Source: JAYEIA01 sp964472505 (lineage in GTDB: Bacteria; Bacteroidota; Bacteroidia; Bacteroidales; JAADGE01). From it: a DNA stretch of 64,000 nt. A program made the translations under genes and the position numbers. Location: contig CAYYQW010000008.1 in assembly GCA_964472505.1 (NCBI GenBank), forward strand, positions 16,384 to 80,383. Reading direction: 5' to 3'. Shown here piece after piece: positions 52,320-61,766 of the stretch (positions are counted from its first letter, which is position 1; each line of letters begins with the position of its first letter). The notes under the pieces are model-generated. The model was not told the origin of the DNA and did no database searches. It was given only the letters and a program-made list of their open reading frames with translations.

Positions 52320-53999
52320 TTAATAAATTACAAGTTTTTCAAAATACGAAATGCCTTCCGTTTCTATTTTCAAAAAATAAATGCCCGGCGGAAAATCATT
52401 CAAAGAAACAGCTCCTTTCTTGTTTGTAAGTTTTCCGGATTTAACTTTAAGGCCTGAAGCATTGTATAAAGTAAATTCTGAAGCCGGGACCACTCCTTTT
52501 ACAAAAAAGGTTCCTCGAGTGGGATTGGGATAAATACTGATTTCTTCCCGAAAATGATTTTCTGTGGTATTTGTATCGGACCGGTAAAATTTATGCGGAT
52601 CAGCACTTCCGCCTTCGGGGTGAGTTACGGTTTTGCCTTGGTTGTTTTCAGCTGAAATGTAATAGGAAATTTCAAAATTATTTCCCGGACTTGTTATTGT
52701 AGCAGAATACTCTCCGCGCCCGGAACTTGTCATATTTGTTTCCGTCCATTCCGTTGTTTCGGTTTTGTAATGCAGTGTTACGGAACTTCTTTTGGACGCT
52801 TGTTTGCCGTATGTATGGCTTGCCGCATTTATGGTGTATGAGTTTTGATAGTCTTGTTCACCCAAAATAGGACGATGAGAAATTCGGAACATTTGGCGAT
52901 CGGCAATGCCGTGTGTTCTGCAGTGCAGGGCATCAGTGTTGTACCAGCCGGAGGAATAGACGCCCAGTATTTCGTAGCCGGGCATGTTTTCTTTATAGAC
53001 CTCTATGGCATCAGCATCGTAGCTTGAGCCGGATATGGGGACAAAAACTTTTTTGTTTAAAATTAAGGAATTAGTGTAAGGGTTGGTTTCATATTGGTTT
53101 TGATGTGCAGCTTTTATACGAATAACTTCATAAGGATAGCCCCAAGATGAAAGGCTGTTGGCAAAGTATTCGGCCACAGCTTCATAGTCATAATAACGCG
53201 GATCATCTGTCGGTACTTGTGTAATCAGAATTTTGTTTGGTGAAAGAAACTTAGCCCAGCAGTCGATGTGTTTTATATAGACTCCCAAAGGGTCGGCGCT
53301 TATGTGGTATGTCTCTACCCCAAGATAATCCTTTACTTTTTGTTTTATTTCAGTTTCCGATTGCGATTCTTCTTCCAAAACCAAATCGGTGGAGGCTGCT
53401 GTTCCGTAGCCGTCCGACATATAATTGCCGCCGGTATGCGTCAGGTTCATTCCGTATATTTCCATATCCAAAGCGGTTGCAACGACTAAGGGAACGTCAT
53501 TGTCATTGGGACGCGGGCGGTTGTACGGGAAGTTTACGGCTGCAATTTCATTTTGATTGATACTGATATACCAAGGGCTGTAATCACGCACCCACCAGCT
53601 GTTTACGGCATGGTGTATAAACTCACAATTAGTCAGATTTACATTGTGTTGGTCAAAAAGCTCTCTTACCGTATTTTCTTCGTCAGAGCTGTTTACCAAA
53701 GTTGTTAGTTTGCAATCTTTTGACATTTCCGCAATAGCCGAAATTGGTATTCCAAAACCGTTATCATAAGCAATCAGAACGCTTTCCATGGGCTCCCATT
53801 CGGCAATACTTCTGACAAGCCCGTTGGGTGCATCGGTTTCGCTGAAATCTCGATGAAAATTATTCATCAAAGCTTTTTCTTCAAGGGAGATTTCGTGTTT
53901 TAGCGGATATTTCGCTACTATGCTGTCTTGTGCAGAAGATTGGCCGCGAAGCAGCCCAATAAAAATGAATAAGACAATAATAGCTTTGTTTGTTTGCAT
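52320..53999 (-). CDS. Secreted Porphyromonas-type peptidylarginine/agmatine deiminase with T9SS sorting domain
   Basis: This 559-residue protein has a signal peptide (residues 1-24, ending SSAQ). A pentein-fold deiminase domain (about 60-400) and a beta-sandwich domain follow. A C-terminal T9SS type A sorting domain starts at ISIYPNPTRGTFFVKG and ends ISYFEKLVIY. The catalytic set matches PPAD of P. gingivalis: Asp139 in WWVRDYSPWY, His244/Asp246 in YIKHIDCWAKF, Asn310 and Cys360 in DALHCRTHGIAD. The overall length is also close to PPAD (556). It should convert peptide arginine to citrulline, or agmatine to N-carbamoylputrescine, at the cell surface. Which substrate it uses is not certain. 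Confidence 0.85.
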   Translation of the reverse strand: MQTNKAIIVLFIFIGLLRGQSSAQDSIVAKYPLKHEISLEEKALMNNFHRDFSETDAPNGLVRSIAEWEPMESVLIAYDNGFGIPISAIAEMSKDCKLTTLVNSSDEENTVRELFDQHNVNLTNCEFIHHAVNSWWVRDYSPWYISINQNEIAAVNFPYNRPRPNDNDVPLVVATALDMEIYGMNLTHTGGNYMSDGYGTAASTDLVLEEESQSETEIKQKVKDYLGVETYHISADPLGVYIKHIDCWAKFLSPNKILITQVPTDDPRYYDYEAVAEYFANSLSSWGYPYEVIRIKAAHQNQYETNPYTNSLILNKKVFVPISGSSYDADAIEVYKENMPGYEILGVYSSGWYNTDALHCRTHGIADRQMFRISHRPILGEQDYQNSYTINAASHTYGKQASKRSSVTLHYKTETTEWTETNMTSSGRGEYSATITSPGNNFEISYYISAENNQGKTVTHPEGGSADPHKFYRSDTNTTENHFREEISIYPNPTRGTFFVKGVVPASEFTLYNASGLKVKSGKLTNKKGAVSLNDFPPGIYFLKIETEGISYFEKLVIY

Positions 54000-54066
54000 A
54001 GTGTTTTTTTGTTAGACCGTTTGCAGGTTTTGAGCTGAGAGAGTATAAAACTAATTTCTTACCCGT

Positions 54067-56010
54067 TTAATCCAAAGACAGATTTCGGAAATTTTCTAAG
54101 CTTTCGGGATTTGCTAAGGCATCACGGTTTTTTACTTCCCCGCCGTTTATGATTTTTTTAACGCCCAACTCTACTTTTTTGCCGTTTATGGTATAGGGAA
54201 TGTCAGGAACAGATTTGATTACGGAAGGAACATGGCGAGGACTGCATTTTTTAGAAATTTCGGTTTTTATTTTTTTTACAAGCTTTAAATTCAATTCTTT
54301 TTCGGGTTTCATTTTTACAAACAGGACAACGCTTTCGTCCGTATCGTTAATTTTTTTACCGGTAACTACGGAATCTTCAATTTCATTAAACGTGTCTAAT
54401 ACCCGGTAAATTTCGGCTGTTCCTATTCTCACGCCTTGTGGGTTAAGCGTGGCATCCGAGCGTCCGTGGATTATGATACCGCCGCTTTCGCGAATTTCAA
54501 TAAAATCTCCGTGATGCCATACACCGGGGTATTCCGAGAAATAAGCATCGTGGTATTTTTTGCCTTCCGGGTCGTTCCAAAACTTAATCGGCATCGACGG
54601 AAAAGCTGTTTTGCAAACCAGTTCGCCTTTTTCATTAATCAGTGATTGGCCTTGCTCATCCCAACAATCCACATCCATGCCTAAACCTTTGCATTGAATT
54701 TCGCCGCGGCGAACAGGCAGCATCGGATTTCCAAGCACGAAGCAGGAAACAATATCGGTACCGCCGGATATGGACGATAATTGCAGGTCGGATTTCCATT
54801 GCTTATAGACATAATCAAAATTATCACCCGACAACGGGGAGCCTGTAGATGCTATTACTCTCAGTTTCGGAAAGTCGGATATGCTTTTGGGCTCAATTTT
54901 CGCATCTTGCAGAGCAGCTATATATTTAGCCGAAGTTCCGAAAAAGCTCAATTCTTCTTTTTCGGCTATTTTTAAAAGTGTATCCGGTTCGGGGTAAAAG
55001 GGATTTCCGTCATACAACACAAGGGTTGCACCAATGGCTAAGCTGCTTACCATCCAGTTCCACATCATCCAGCCGCAGGTTGTAAAATAAAATACCCGAT
55101 CGTTTTTTCGAATATCCGAGTGCAAACGCAGTTCTTTCATGTGTTGCAGAAGCGTTCCGCCGGCTGAGTGCACAATGCTTTTCGGCAAACCGGTAGTGCC
55201 GGATGAGTACATGATATACAGCGGATGATCGAACGGCAGTTGTTCAAAGGTGAGTTCCTCCGGATTATCATCCAAAAAAACTTCCCAGTCCACTGAATTT
55301 GGAATTTCCCGAAGCTTGAGATTTCCGGTATAATTGACCATAACGGTTTTTTGTACCGTAGGAAGTTTTGTCAATATACCGGCCAATTTAGTTTGGGTAT
55401 CATGGCTTTTCCCTTTGTAGAAATAGCCGTCGGCAGCCAGAATTATTTTTGGTTCAATTTGCGAAAAACGATCTAAAACGCCTTGTATGCCAAAATCGGG
55501 TGAAGATGATGACCAAATTGCGCCTATGGATGCCGTTGCCAGCATGAAAATTATGGTTTCCGGCATATTGGGCATAAAAGCTGCAATGCGGTCTCCTTTT
55601 TCTATCCCTTCTTTGCGCAGAGCTGAGGCTGCTTTTTGAACGCTTCGGTTTAGTTGTCGGTATGAGTATGTTTGACGTATTTTATTTTCGCCGTAAAACA
55701 CAATGGCTTCTCCGGAATCATCTCTTTGAAGGAGATTTTCTGCAAAATTAAGCCTCAGGTTTTCAAACCAATGCGACTTACGCATTTCTTTGTGCTCATT
55801 GAGAACTTTCGTGTAAGCTTTTGAAAATCGGATCTCGGAAAAGTGAAATACGGACTCCCAAAACCGCTCCGGATGTTGCGTGCTCCATTTATGCAAAGCA
55901 CTATAAGTTTTTTCGGATAAATTATATCGTTCGGCAACTTTCTGCATGAATTTGTACATATCGGTTTTGATATATTTCTCAAAACTTGGTTGCCATAAAA
56001 TATCAGACAT
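54067..56010 (-). CDS. Acetoacetyl-CoA synthetase
   Basis: This 647-residue adenylate-forming enzyme has the AMP-binding signature PLYIMYSSGTTGLPKSIVHS. It also has HMKELRLHSDIRKNDRVFYFTTCGWMMWN, GWMMWNWMVSSLAIGAT, and the C-terminal hinge and lysine region (VPDIPYTINGKKVELGVKKI). The N-terminal WQPSFEKYIKTDMYKFM and GGTDIVSCFVLGNPMLPVRR are characteristic of the acetoacetate-CoA ligase subgroup rather than acetyl-CoA synthetase. It activates acetoacetate with ATP. It lies 15 bp after the PBP1A gene on the same strand, an unusual operon partner. Confidence 0.9.
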   Translation of the reverse strand: MSDILWQPSFEKYIKTDMYKFMQKVAERYNLSEKTYSALHKWSTQHPERFWESVFHFSEIRFSKAYTKVLNEHKEMRKSHWFENLRLNFAENLLQRDDSGEAIVFYGENKIRQTYSYRQLNRSVQKAASALRKEGIEKGDRIAAFMPNMPETIIFMLATASIGAIWSSSSPDFGIQGVLDRFSQIEPKIILAADGYFYKGKSHDTQTKLAGILTKLPTVQKTVMVNYTGNLKLREIPNSVDWEVFLDDNPEELTFEQLPFDHPLYIMYSSGTTGLPKSIVHSAGGTLLQHMKELRLHSDIRKNDRVFYFTTCGWMMWNWMVSSLAIGATLVLYDGNPFYPEPDTLLKIAEKEELSFFGTSAKYIAALQDAKIEPKSISDFPKLRVIASTGSPLSGDNFDYVYKQWKSDLQLSSISGGTDIVSCFVLGNPMLPVRRGEIQCKGLGMDVDCWDEQGQSLINEKGELVCKTAFPSMPIKFWNDPEGKKYHDAYFSEYPGVWHHGDFIEIRESGGIIIHGRSDATLNPQGVRIGTAEIYRVLDTFNEIEDSVVTGKKINDTDESVVLFVKMKPEKELNLKLVKKIKTEISKKCSPRHVPSVIKSVPDIPYTINGKKVELGVKKIINGGEVKNRDALANPESLENFRNLSLD

Positions 56011-56025
56011 AGCAGTTGGGTTTCA

Positions 56026-58422
56026 TTAGAAGATTTCTTCCTCGGGCGCAAACAACCGGTTGGCATTTTCTTGTTGTTTGTTATATTCATTACAATCCAT
56101 AATAACACCATCATAATTTTCCGGTTTTTGGAAAGGGTCTTTGGATATTCCTAAATCTTTATTACCGTAAACACTTTTCATATAATATCCCCAAATGGGA
56201 AGCGCCATGCTGGAGCCTTGTCCGTATGCCCCGATGTCAAATCGAATACTTCGGGTTTCGCCGCCTACCCATACGCCGGTTACTAAGTTCGGAACCATGC
56301 CGATGAACCAACCGTCGGAGTTGTCATTGGTTGTACCGGTTTTTCCGGCTATTTCGTTGGTCAGTCCGAATTGGTAGCGTAATTTGGTACTTGTTCCGAT
56401 ATCCACAACACCCCGCAATAAATCAATCATGCGGTATGCTGTATTGGCATTGAGCGTTTCTTTTTTGCGTGCCGAAAATTTTGATATAATGTTTCCGTTT
56501 CTGTCTTCTATACGCGTAACATACACCGGCTCGGTATGCATGCCTTTGTTGGCATAAGTGCCAAATGCAGCAACCATTTCGGAGACTTTGGTTTCGGCGG
56601 CACCTACACATAGCGCATATACGGTATCTAAAGGACTTTTAATTCCTGTGCGTTTGGCCATTTTTACGATTTCCAGCGGGCCGTATTTTTTCATTACCCA
56701 AGCCGAGATTTGGTTGAGCGACAGAGCCAAGCCGTATTTTAGACTTACCATATCACCTTCTCGTTTGTTGGCCGAATATCTTGGCGTGTAAATTTCCGGT
56801 TTTTGGCCGGGCGGCATTTCAAAATTCACTTCAATGTTCGGTACTTTATGGCAGGGCGAAAGGCCGTCTTCCATAGCTACTGAGTAAACGATTGGTTTAA
56901 TGGTTGAACCTACTTGGCGTCTGGCTTGGTTTACATGGTCGTAGCGAAAATGGCTGTAACTTGGCCCGCCAACATAAGCTTTAACGTGCCCCGAGTTCGG
57001 ATCCATTGACATTAAGCCTGCTCTCAGAAAATATTTATAATAAACTATGGAGTCCATGGGCGTCATGGTCGTATCTTTCTCGCCTTCCCAAGTAAATACG
57101 CGCATTTGGGTTGGCGTGTTGAAACTTTCCATTATTTCGGCTGAGTCTTTTCCCGCCAAGCGTAATACTCTGTAGCGCTCACTACGCCGAACTGATGCAT
57201 AAAGAATTTTATCAATTTGTTTTTTTGTTAGCTTCCAAGAGAAAGGAGCGTTGCGTTTTCCTTTTTTATGTTTGAAAAACAGGGGTTGCAAATATTCTCC
57301 CAAATGTTTTTCAACGGCTTTTTCGGCATAGTTTTGCATGTCTTCATTTATGGTTGTATAAATCTTTATGCCGTCGGTATAAAGATTGTACATGCTGCCG
57401 TCCGGCTTTTTGTTTTTGTGGCACCAGCCCATGAGCGGGTCATTTTCCCAATCAATGGAATCTTGCAAGTAATAATGGTAAGCAAATGAACCTACGGCTA
57501 CTCCCTCTGAAAGTTTTGGTTTTGATTTCATCATATAGCCGCGCAGGAATTCTCTAAAATAGGGAGCCAAGCCGGTACGGTGCGATTGAACGCTGTAACT
57601 GAGTTCAATCGGAAGGCTTTGAAGCGAATCATAATATTCCTCGGTGCGTATTTTGTAGCCGTGCAGTTCTTTAAGCTTTTCTTGGTACTTTTCCATTTGG
57701 CTTAGTACCACGTTGCGGCGGCTTAATGCATTTTCCGGATTAAATTTCGGGCTGTAAAATGACGGAGCTTTAAGCAGACCAACCAATACAGCCGCTTGGT
57801 CTTGACTTAATGAATCCGGTGAAGCACTGTAGAATGTCCGTGCAGCGGCCTTAATCCCGTGGGCATTGCTGCCGAAAGGTACCGTATTTAAGTACATGGT
57901 AATGATCTCCTGCTTGGTATAGTTTTTCTCAAGTTTAACAGCCGTCATCCATTCCTTAAGTTTGGTTATTCCCAAATTGGCAAAATAGCTGATTTTATTT
58001 GAGTAATTGGTGGTATCTCTCGGGAAAAGGTTTTTTGCCAATTGTTGCGTAATGGTACTTCCTCCGCCTTTTGTGCTACCGGTCATTACGCCGAATAAGG
58101 CTCTTGCAATGGCTTTGGCATCGATGCCCGCATGCTCGTAAAAACGGATATCTTCCGTGGCTACAAGTGCGTTAACTACATTGGGTGAAAGTTCGGTAAA
58201 TTCAACAACGGTACGGTTTTCTCTGTAAAATTTTCCCAACAGGCTGCCGTCATCGGTATATATTTCGGTGGCCAAGTTTGTTTCCGGGTTTTCTAATTCT
58301 TCAAACGAAGGCATGGTACCAAAAACTTCTAAGCTTATAAGTAAAAAAAGCAGAAGCGACAGGCCTATTCCCGAAAAAAATAAGACCCAAAGTACTTTAG
58401 TGATTTTACGTGTTTTGTTCAT
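56026..58422 (-). CDS. Bifunctional penicillin-binding protein 1A
   Basis: This 798-residue class A PBP starts at the ATG complementary to 58420-58422; the in-frame TTG at 58428 is less likely. It has one N-terminal membrane anchor. The GT51 glycosyltransferase domain has VATEDIRFYEHAGID (catalytic Glu), GGGSTITQQLAKN and KLEKNYTKQEIITMYLN. The transpeptidase domain has GSTIKPIVYSVAMEDG (SxxK serine), SLNQ for SxN and KTGTTNDNSDGWF for KTG. It polymerises and crosslinks peptidoglycan in the periplasm. It precedes the acetoacetyl-CoA synthetase gene. Confidence 0.95.
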   Translation of the reverse strand: MNKTRKITKVLWVLFFSGIGLSLLLFLLISLEVFGTMPSFEELENPETNLATEIYTDDGSLLGKFYRENRTVVEFTELSPNVVNALVATEDIRFYEHAGIDAKAIARALFGVMTGSTKGGGSTITQQLAKNLFPRDTTNYSNKISYFANLGITKLKEWMTAVKLEKNYTKQEIITMYLNTVPFGSNAHGIKAAARTFYSASPDSLSQDQAAVLVGLLKAPSFYSPKFNPENALSRRNVVLSQMEKYQEKLKELHGYKIRTEEYYDSLQSLPIELSYSVQSHRTGLAPYFREFLRGYMMKSKPKLSEGVAVGSFAYHYYLQDSIDWENDPLMGWCHKNKKPDGSMYNLYTDGIKIYTTINEDMQNYAEKAVEKHLGEYLQPLFFKHKKGKRNAPFSWKLTKKQIDKILYASVRRSERYRVLRLAGKDSAEIMESFNTPTQMRVFTWEGEKDTTMTPMDSIVYYKYFLRAGLMSMDPNSGHVKAYVGGPSYSHFRYDHVNQARRQVGSTIKPIVYSVAMEDGLSPCHKVPNIEVNFEMPPGQKPEIYTPRYSANKREGDMVSLKYGLALSLNQISAWVMKKYGPLEIVKMAKRTGIKSPLDTVYALCVGAAETKVSEMVAAFGTYANKGMHTEPVYVTRIEDRNGNIISKFSARKKETLNANTAYRMIDLLRGVVDIGTSTKLRYQFGLTNEIAGKTGTTNDNSDGWFIGMVPNLVTGVWVGGETRSIRFDIGAYGQGSSMALPIWGYYMKSVYGNKDLGISKDPFQKPENYDGVIMDCNEYNKQQENANRLFAPEEEIF

Positions 58423-58519
58423 AAACAAATGCTTTGTGACAATAATATAATCCCGGAGCTTATAGTTTTATTTGTGTTCCCCGGTTTGGAAATTTAAAGA
58501 ATGATGCAATCGGCTTTGG

Positions 58520-58897
58520 TCATTCTTCTTTGCTTTGACTCTCAGAGGAGCCGGAACTGTCGGTTTCTTCCACATCTACAATAAAATAACGGGTATCGCC
58601 CCACCAGGCAAAAGTCCTGAACCTTTCTTTGTAGGTAAGCTTTACGCGGTGGCCTTGCAGTTCTTTTAATTCCTCAATTATTTCTTCATCGGTAACCGAG
58701 AATTGGAAAAACTGAGATTCAGAAACGCCTTGTGCCAGTTCGCCTTCCCATGTTCTGAAAATAACGCCTTTGTGGCTTATTTTTATAAGTTCTCCGGCTC
58801 GGTAGCCTTTGCTGTAGGATGCAAAATACACAAATGTATAATAACCGCCCAACAGTAAAACAATCACTATTCCGGCATAAATAAGAAATTTTTTCAT
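58520..58897 (-). CDS. Small membrane-anchored protein, unknown function
   Basis: This 125-residue protein has one N-terminal membrane segment (LIYAGIVIVLLLGGYYTFVYFA). A small beta-rich domain follows, with RAGELIKISHKGVIFRTWEGEL, FSVTDEEIIEELKELQG and VKLTYKERFRTFAWWGDTRYF. The tail is Ser/Glu-rich and disordered. No enzyme motif was seen. Homologues of this layout are widely conserved in Bacteroidota by my recollection, but no function is known. It is upstream of, and on the same strand as, the PBP1A gene, 97 bp away. Confidence 0.7.
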   Translation of the reverse strand: MKKFLIYAGIVIVLLLGGYYTFVYFASYSKGYRAGELIKISHKGVIFRTWEGELAQGVSESQFFQFSVTDEEIIEELKELQGHRVKLTYKERFRTFAWWGDTRYFIVDVEETDSSGSSESQSKEE

Positions 58898-59154
58898 GGC
58901 TGTATATCAATATTTTTCTATGCAAATATAAGAAAAAAACTCAGTTTTGAAACATATTAAAAGTGTAATTGTGTATGAAAACTGTTGATATCTCGCCCGG
59001 CTTTAGCTTGTTATTCTTTAAATACGAAAAGGTTTTAAAAGAATAATAGAGTGTACAGATAAAAAAATTTGATGCTAAATTATATTATCCGTTACTTTGC
59101 AAAAAATATTTCCTATATAAAATAGGTCATAAGACATTTGAATACAAGCTATTT

Positions 59155-61734
59155 ATGAGTAAAAATATAGTTATAGTCGAGTCGCCGGCTAAGGCCAAAA
59201 CCATAGAGAAGTTTCTCGGGAAAGATTTTAAAGTGCTTTCCAGCTACGGTCATATACGAGATTTGGTAAAAAAGGATTTCGGTGTAGATATTGAAAATGA
59301 TTATCAGCCGGTTTATGAAGTTTTGGATGATAAGAAAAAAATTGTCCGGGAGCTAAAGAAGCAGGTTAAAGATGCCGATATGATATATCTCGCATCCGAT
59401 GAGGACCGCGAGGGAGAAGCTATTGCATGGCACTTATTCGAAACTCTAAAATTAAATAACAAGACAAGCAAGCGCATTGTTTTTAATGAAATTACCAAGC
59501 CGGCCATCAGCAAGGCCGTAAAAAATCCGGGCAGTATTAATCTGAATTTGGTTGATGCTCAACAAGCCCGACGTGTTTTGGACCGTTTGGTGGGATTTAA
59601 GCTTTCATCGGTTTTATGGAAGAAAGTTCAGTCTTCGCTTTCAGCCGGGCGTGTGCAATCGGTTGCCGTGCGTTTGTTGGTGGACAGAGAACGCGAAATT
59701 TTGGAATTCGTTCCCGAAAGCTCGTTCAAAGCCGGCATTAAAGTCAGCCCCGAATCTGACAGAAAACAGGCTTTTGAGGCCAAATACAAACCGGCTCTTG
59801 ACGATGAAAAATCAGCTCTTGAATTGTTTAAAGAAATTCAGGGAAAAGACTATATAATAACAGAGATTGAAAAGAAAAAAGGGACGCGTTCGCCGGCACC
59901 GCCTTTTACTACCTCATCATTACAACAACAGGCGGCCGGAAAATTGGGCTTTTCGGTAAGCAAAACCATGCGCACCGCACAGCGTTTGTACGAAGGCGGT
60001 TACATTACCTATATGCGTACCGATTCCACAAATTTATCTAAAACGGCATTGGATTCAGCCGAAGATGAAATTAAAAAAACATACGGAGACGATTATTATC
60101 ACAGGCGCACCTTCAAAACCAAATCAAAAGGCGCACAAGAAGCGCATGAGGCCATACGCCCAACGGATATGAAACGGAAAAGCGCCGGAAGTAATTCAGA
60201 TGAAAAACGGCTCTACAGCCTAATTCAAAAAAGAACTTTGGCTTCGCAAATGAGTGCCGCAGTTTTCGAAAAAACCAAAGTAAGCATAAATGCAAAAGGA
60301 ACTGATAGGGACTTTGAAGCTAACGGCGAAATATTGGTTTTCGACGGATTTTTGAAAGCCTATTATGCCGACAGTAAAGAAATTGTGAAAAATTCAGACT
60401 TTTTGCCGCCGCTTAAGAAAAATCAAAAACTTGATTTTATTGGAGGCGAAGCGCGGGAAGTATTTACAAAACATCCGCCGCGCTATAGCGAAGCAGCTTT
60501 GGTAAAGAAAATGGAAGATCTCGGTATCGGGCGGCCTTCAACTTATGCACCTACGATTTCTACTTTACAAAATCGCGGTTATGTGCTTATTGAAGACAGA
60601 GCCGGAACCGACAGAACCTACCGTCACATTCGTCTATCCGATAAAATTACGGTTTCCGACAAAACTGAAATCAGCGGCACCGAGAAATCAAAAATGTTCC
60701 CCACCGATACCGCTATGGTTGTAACGGACTTTTTGATTAAACATTTCTTAAACATTGTTGATTACAATTTTACGGCGAAAGTTGAGGAAGACTTTGATGA
60801 GATAGCTGCCGGCAAGATGGTTTGGAATAAGATGATTGACGATTTTTATACCGATTTCGACCAGCAAGTACAGAAAACCATTAAGGAAGCGGATAAAAAT
60901 ACCGGAGAACGCATTTTGGGAGAACATCCCGAAACCGGGAAGCGCGTTTCGGTTCGCTTGGGCAAATACGGACCCGTTGTACAGCACGGTTCGCCCGATG
61001 ATGAAGACAAACCCAATTATGTGAGTTTGCAGAAAGATCAGTTTTTGGAAACCATAACTTTTGAAGAAGCACTTGAATTATTGAAATCTTCCGGAAACGG
61101 TCGATATTTGGGCGATGACCCGGAAACCGGCGAAAAAGTCTTCGTACGTGTTGCACGCTACGGGCCGGTAGTGCAAAGAGGCGACGGCTCCGGTAAGGAA
61201 AAACCAAAGTATGTGAGTTTATTGCCCGGTATGGACGTGAATTCCGTAGATTTGGACCAAGCATTGGCTTTACTCAGCTTGCCGAGAGATTTGGGAAAAT
61301 ATGAAGACAAAAAAGTGGTTACGGCTATCGGGCGTTTTGGCCCATACGTGCGCCACGACGGTAAATTTGCTTCTCTTAAGAAAACCGACAGCCCGCTAAG
61401 CATAGAGCTTGACAGAGCCATTGAGCTGATAGAAGAGAAACGCGAAAAAGACAGAAAAAGACAAATAAAAGTTTTTCCGGAAAACGAGGATATAAAAATT
61501 ATCAAAGATCGTTGGAAGCGGCCTTGCATATATCACAATAAAAAATATTATAATATTTCCTCAATTGAAAAACCGAAGGAATTGACACTGGAGGAATGCA
61601 AGAAAATTATAGAGCAGGAAGAAGGTAAAGCTCCGAAAAAGAAACCGACAAAAAAGAAAACCGCTGCAAAAAAGAAAACCACAAGTAAAAAGAAAACTAC
61701 CGGCAAAAAAGGAAGCGGCAAAAAGAAAAAGTAA
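59155..61734 (+). CDS. topA: DNA topoisomerase I
   Basis: This 859-residue type IA topoisomerase has the Toprim domain (IVESPAKAKTIEKFLG and YLASDEDREGEAIAWHL). The catalytic Tyr is in YEGGYITYMRTDSTNLS. The KRLVGFKLSSVLWKKVQ-like and SAGRVQSVAVRLLVDRE segments belong to the ring. The C-terminus has topoisomerase C-terminal repeats (GKRVSVRLGKYGPVVQHG, GEKVFVRVARYGPVVQRG, VVTAIGRFGPYVRHDG) in place of zinc fingers, then a Lys-rich tail of about 40 residues. It relaxes negative supercoils. A loose -7 box (TTACTTTG near 59092) lies upstream. Confidence 0.97.
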   Translation: MSKNIVIVESPAKAKTIEKFLGKDFKVLSSYGHIRDLVKKDFGVDIENDYQPVYEVLDDKKKIVRELKKQVKDADMIYLASDEDREGEAIAWHLFETLKLNNKTSKRIVFNEITKPAISKAVKNPGSINLNLVDAQQARRVLDRLVGFKLSSVLWKKVQSSLSAGRVQSVAVRLLVDREREILEFVPESSFKAGIKVSPESDRKQAFEAKYKPALDDEKSALELFKEIQGKDYIITEIEKKKGTRSPAPPFTTSSLQQQAAGKLGFSVSKTMRTAQRLYEGGYITYMRTDSTNLSKTALDSAEDEIKKTYGDDYYHRRTFKTKSKGAQEAHEAIRPTDMKRKSAGSNSDEKRLYSLIQKRTLASQMSAAVFEKTKVSINAKGTDRDFEANGEILVFDGFLKAYYADSKEIVKNSDFLPPLKKNQKLDFIGGEAREVFTKHPPRYSEAALVKKMEDLGIGRPSTYAPTISTLQNRGYVLIEDRAGTDRTYRHIRLSDKITVSDKTEISGTEKSKMFPTDTAMVVTDFLIKHFLNIVDYNFTAKVEEDFDEIAAGKMVWNKMIDDFYTDFDQQVQKTIKEADKNTGERILGEHPETGKRVSVRLGKYGPVVQHGSPDDEDKPNYVSLQKDQFLETITFEEALELLKSSGNGRYLGDDPETGEKVFVRVARYGPVVQRGDGSGKEKPKYVSLLPGMDVNSVDLDQALALLSLPRDLGKYEDKKVVTAIGRFGPYVRHDGKFASLKKTDSPLSIELDRAIELIEEKREKDRKRQIKVFPENEDIKIIKDRWKRPCIYHNKKYYNISSIEKPKELTLEECKKIIEQEEGKAPKKKPTKKKTAAKKKTTSKKKTTGKKGSGKKKK

Positions 61735-61766
61735 TACGCATTTGTCGTAAACTATAAATATAGGTC

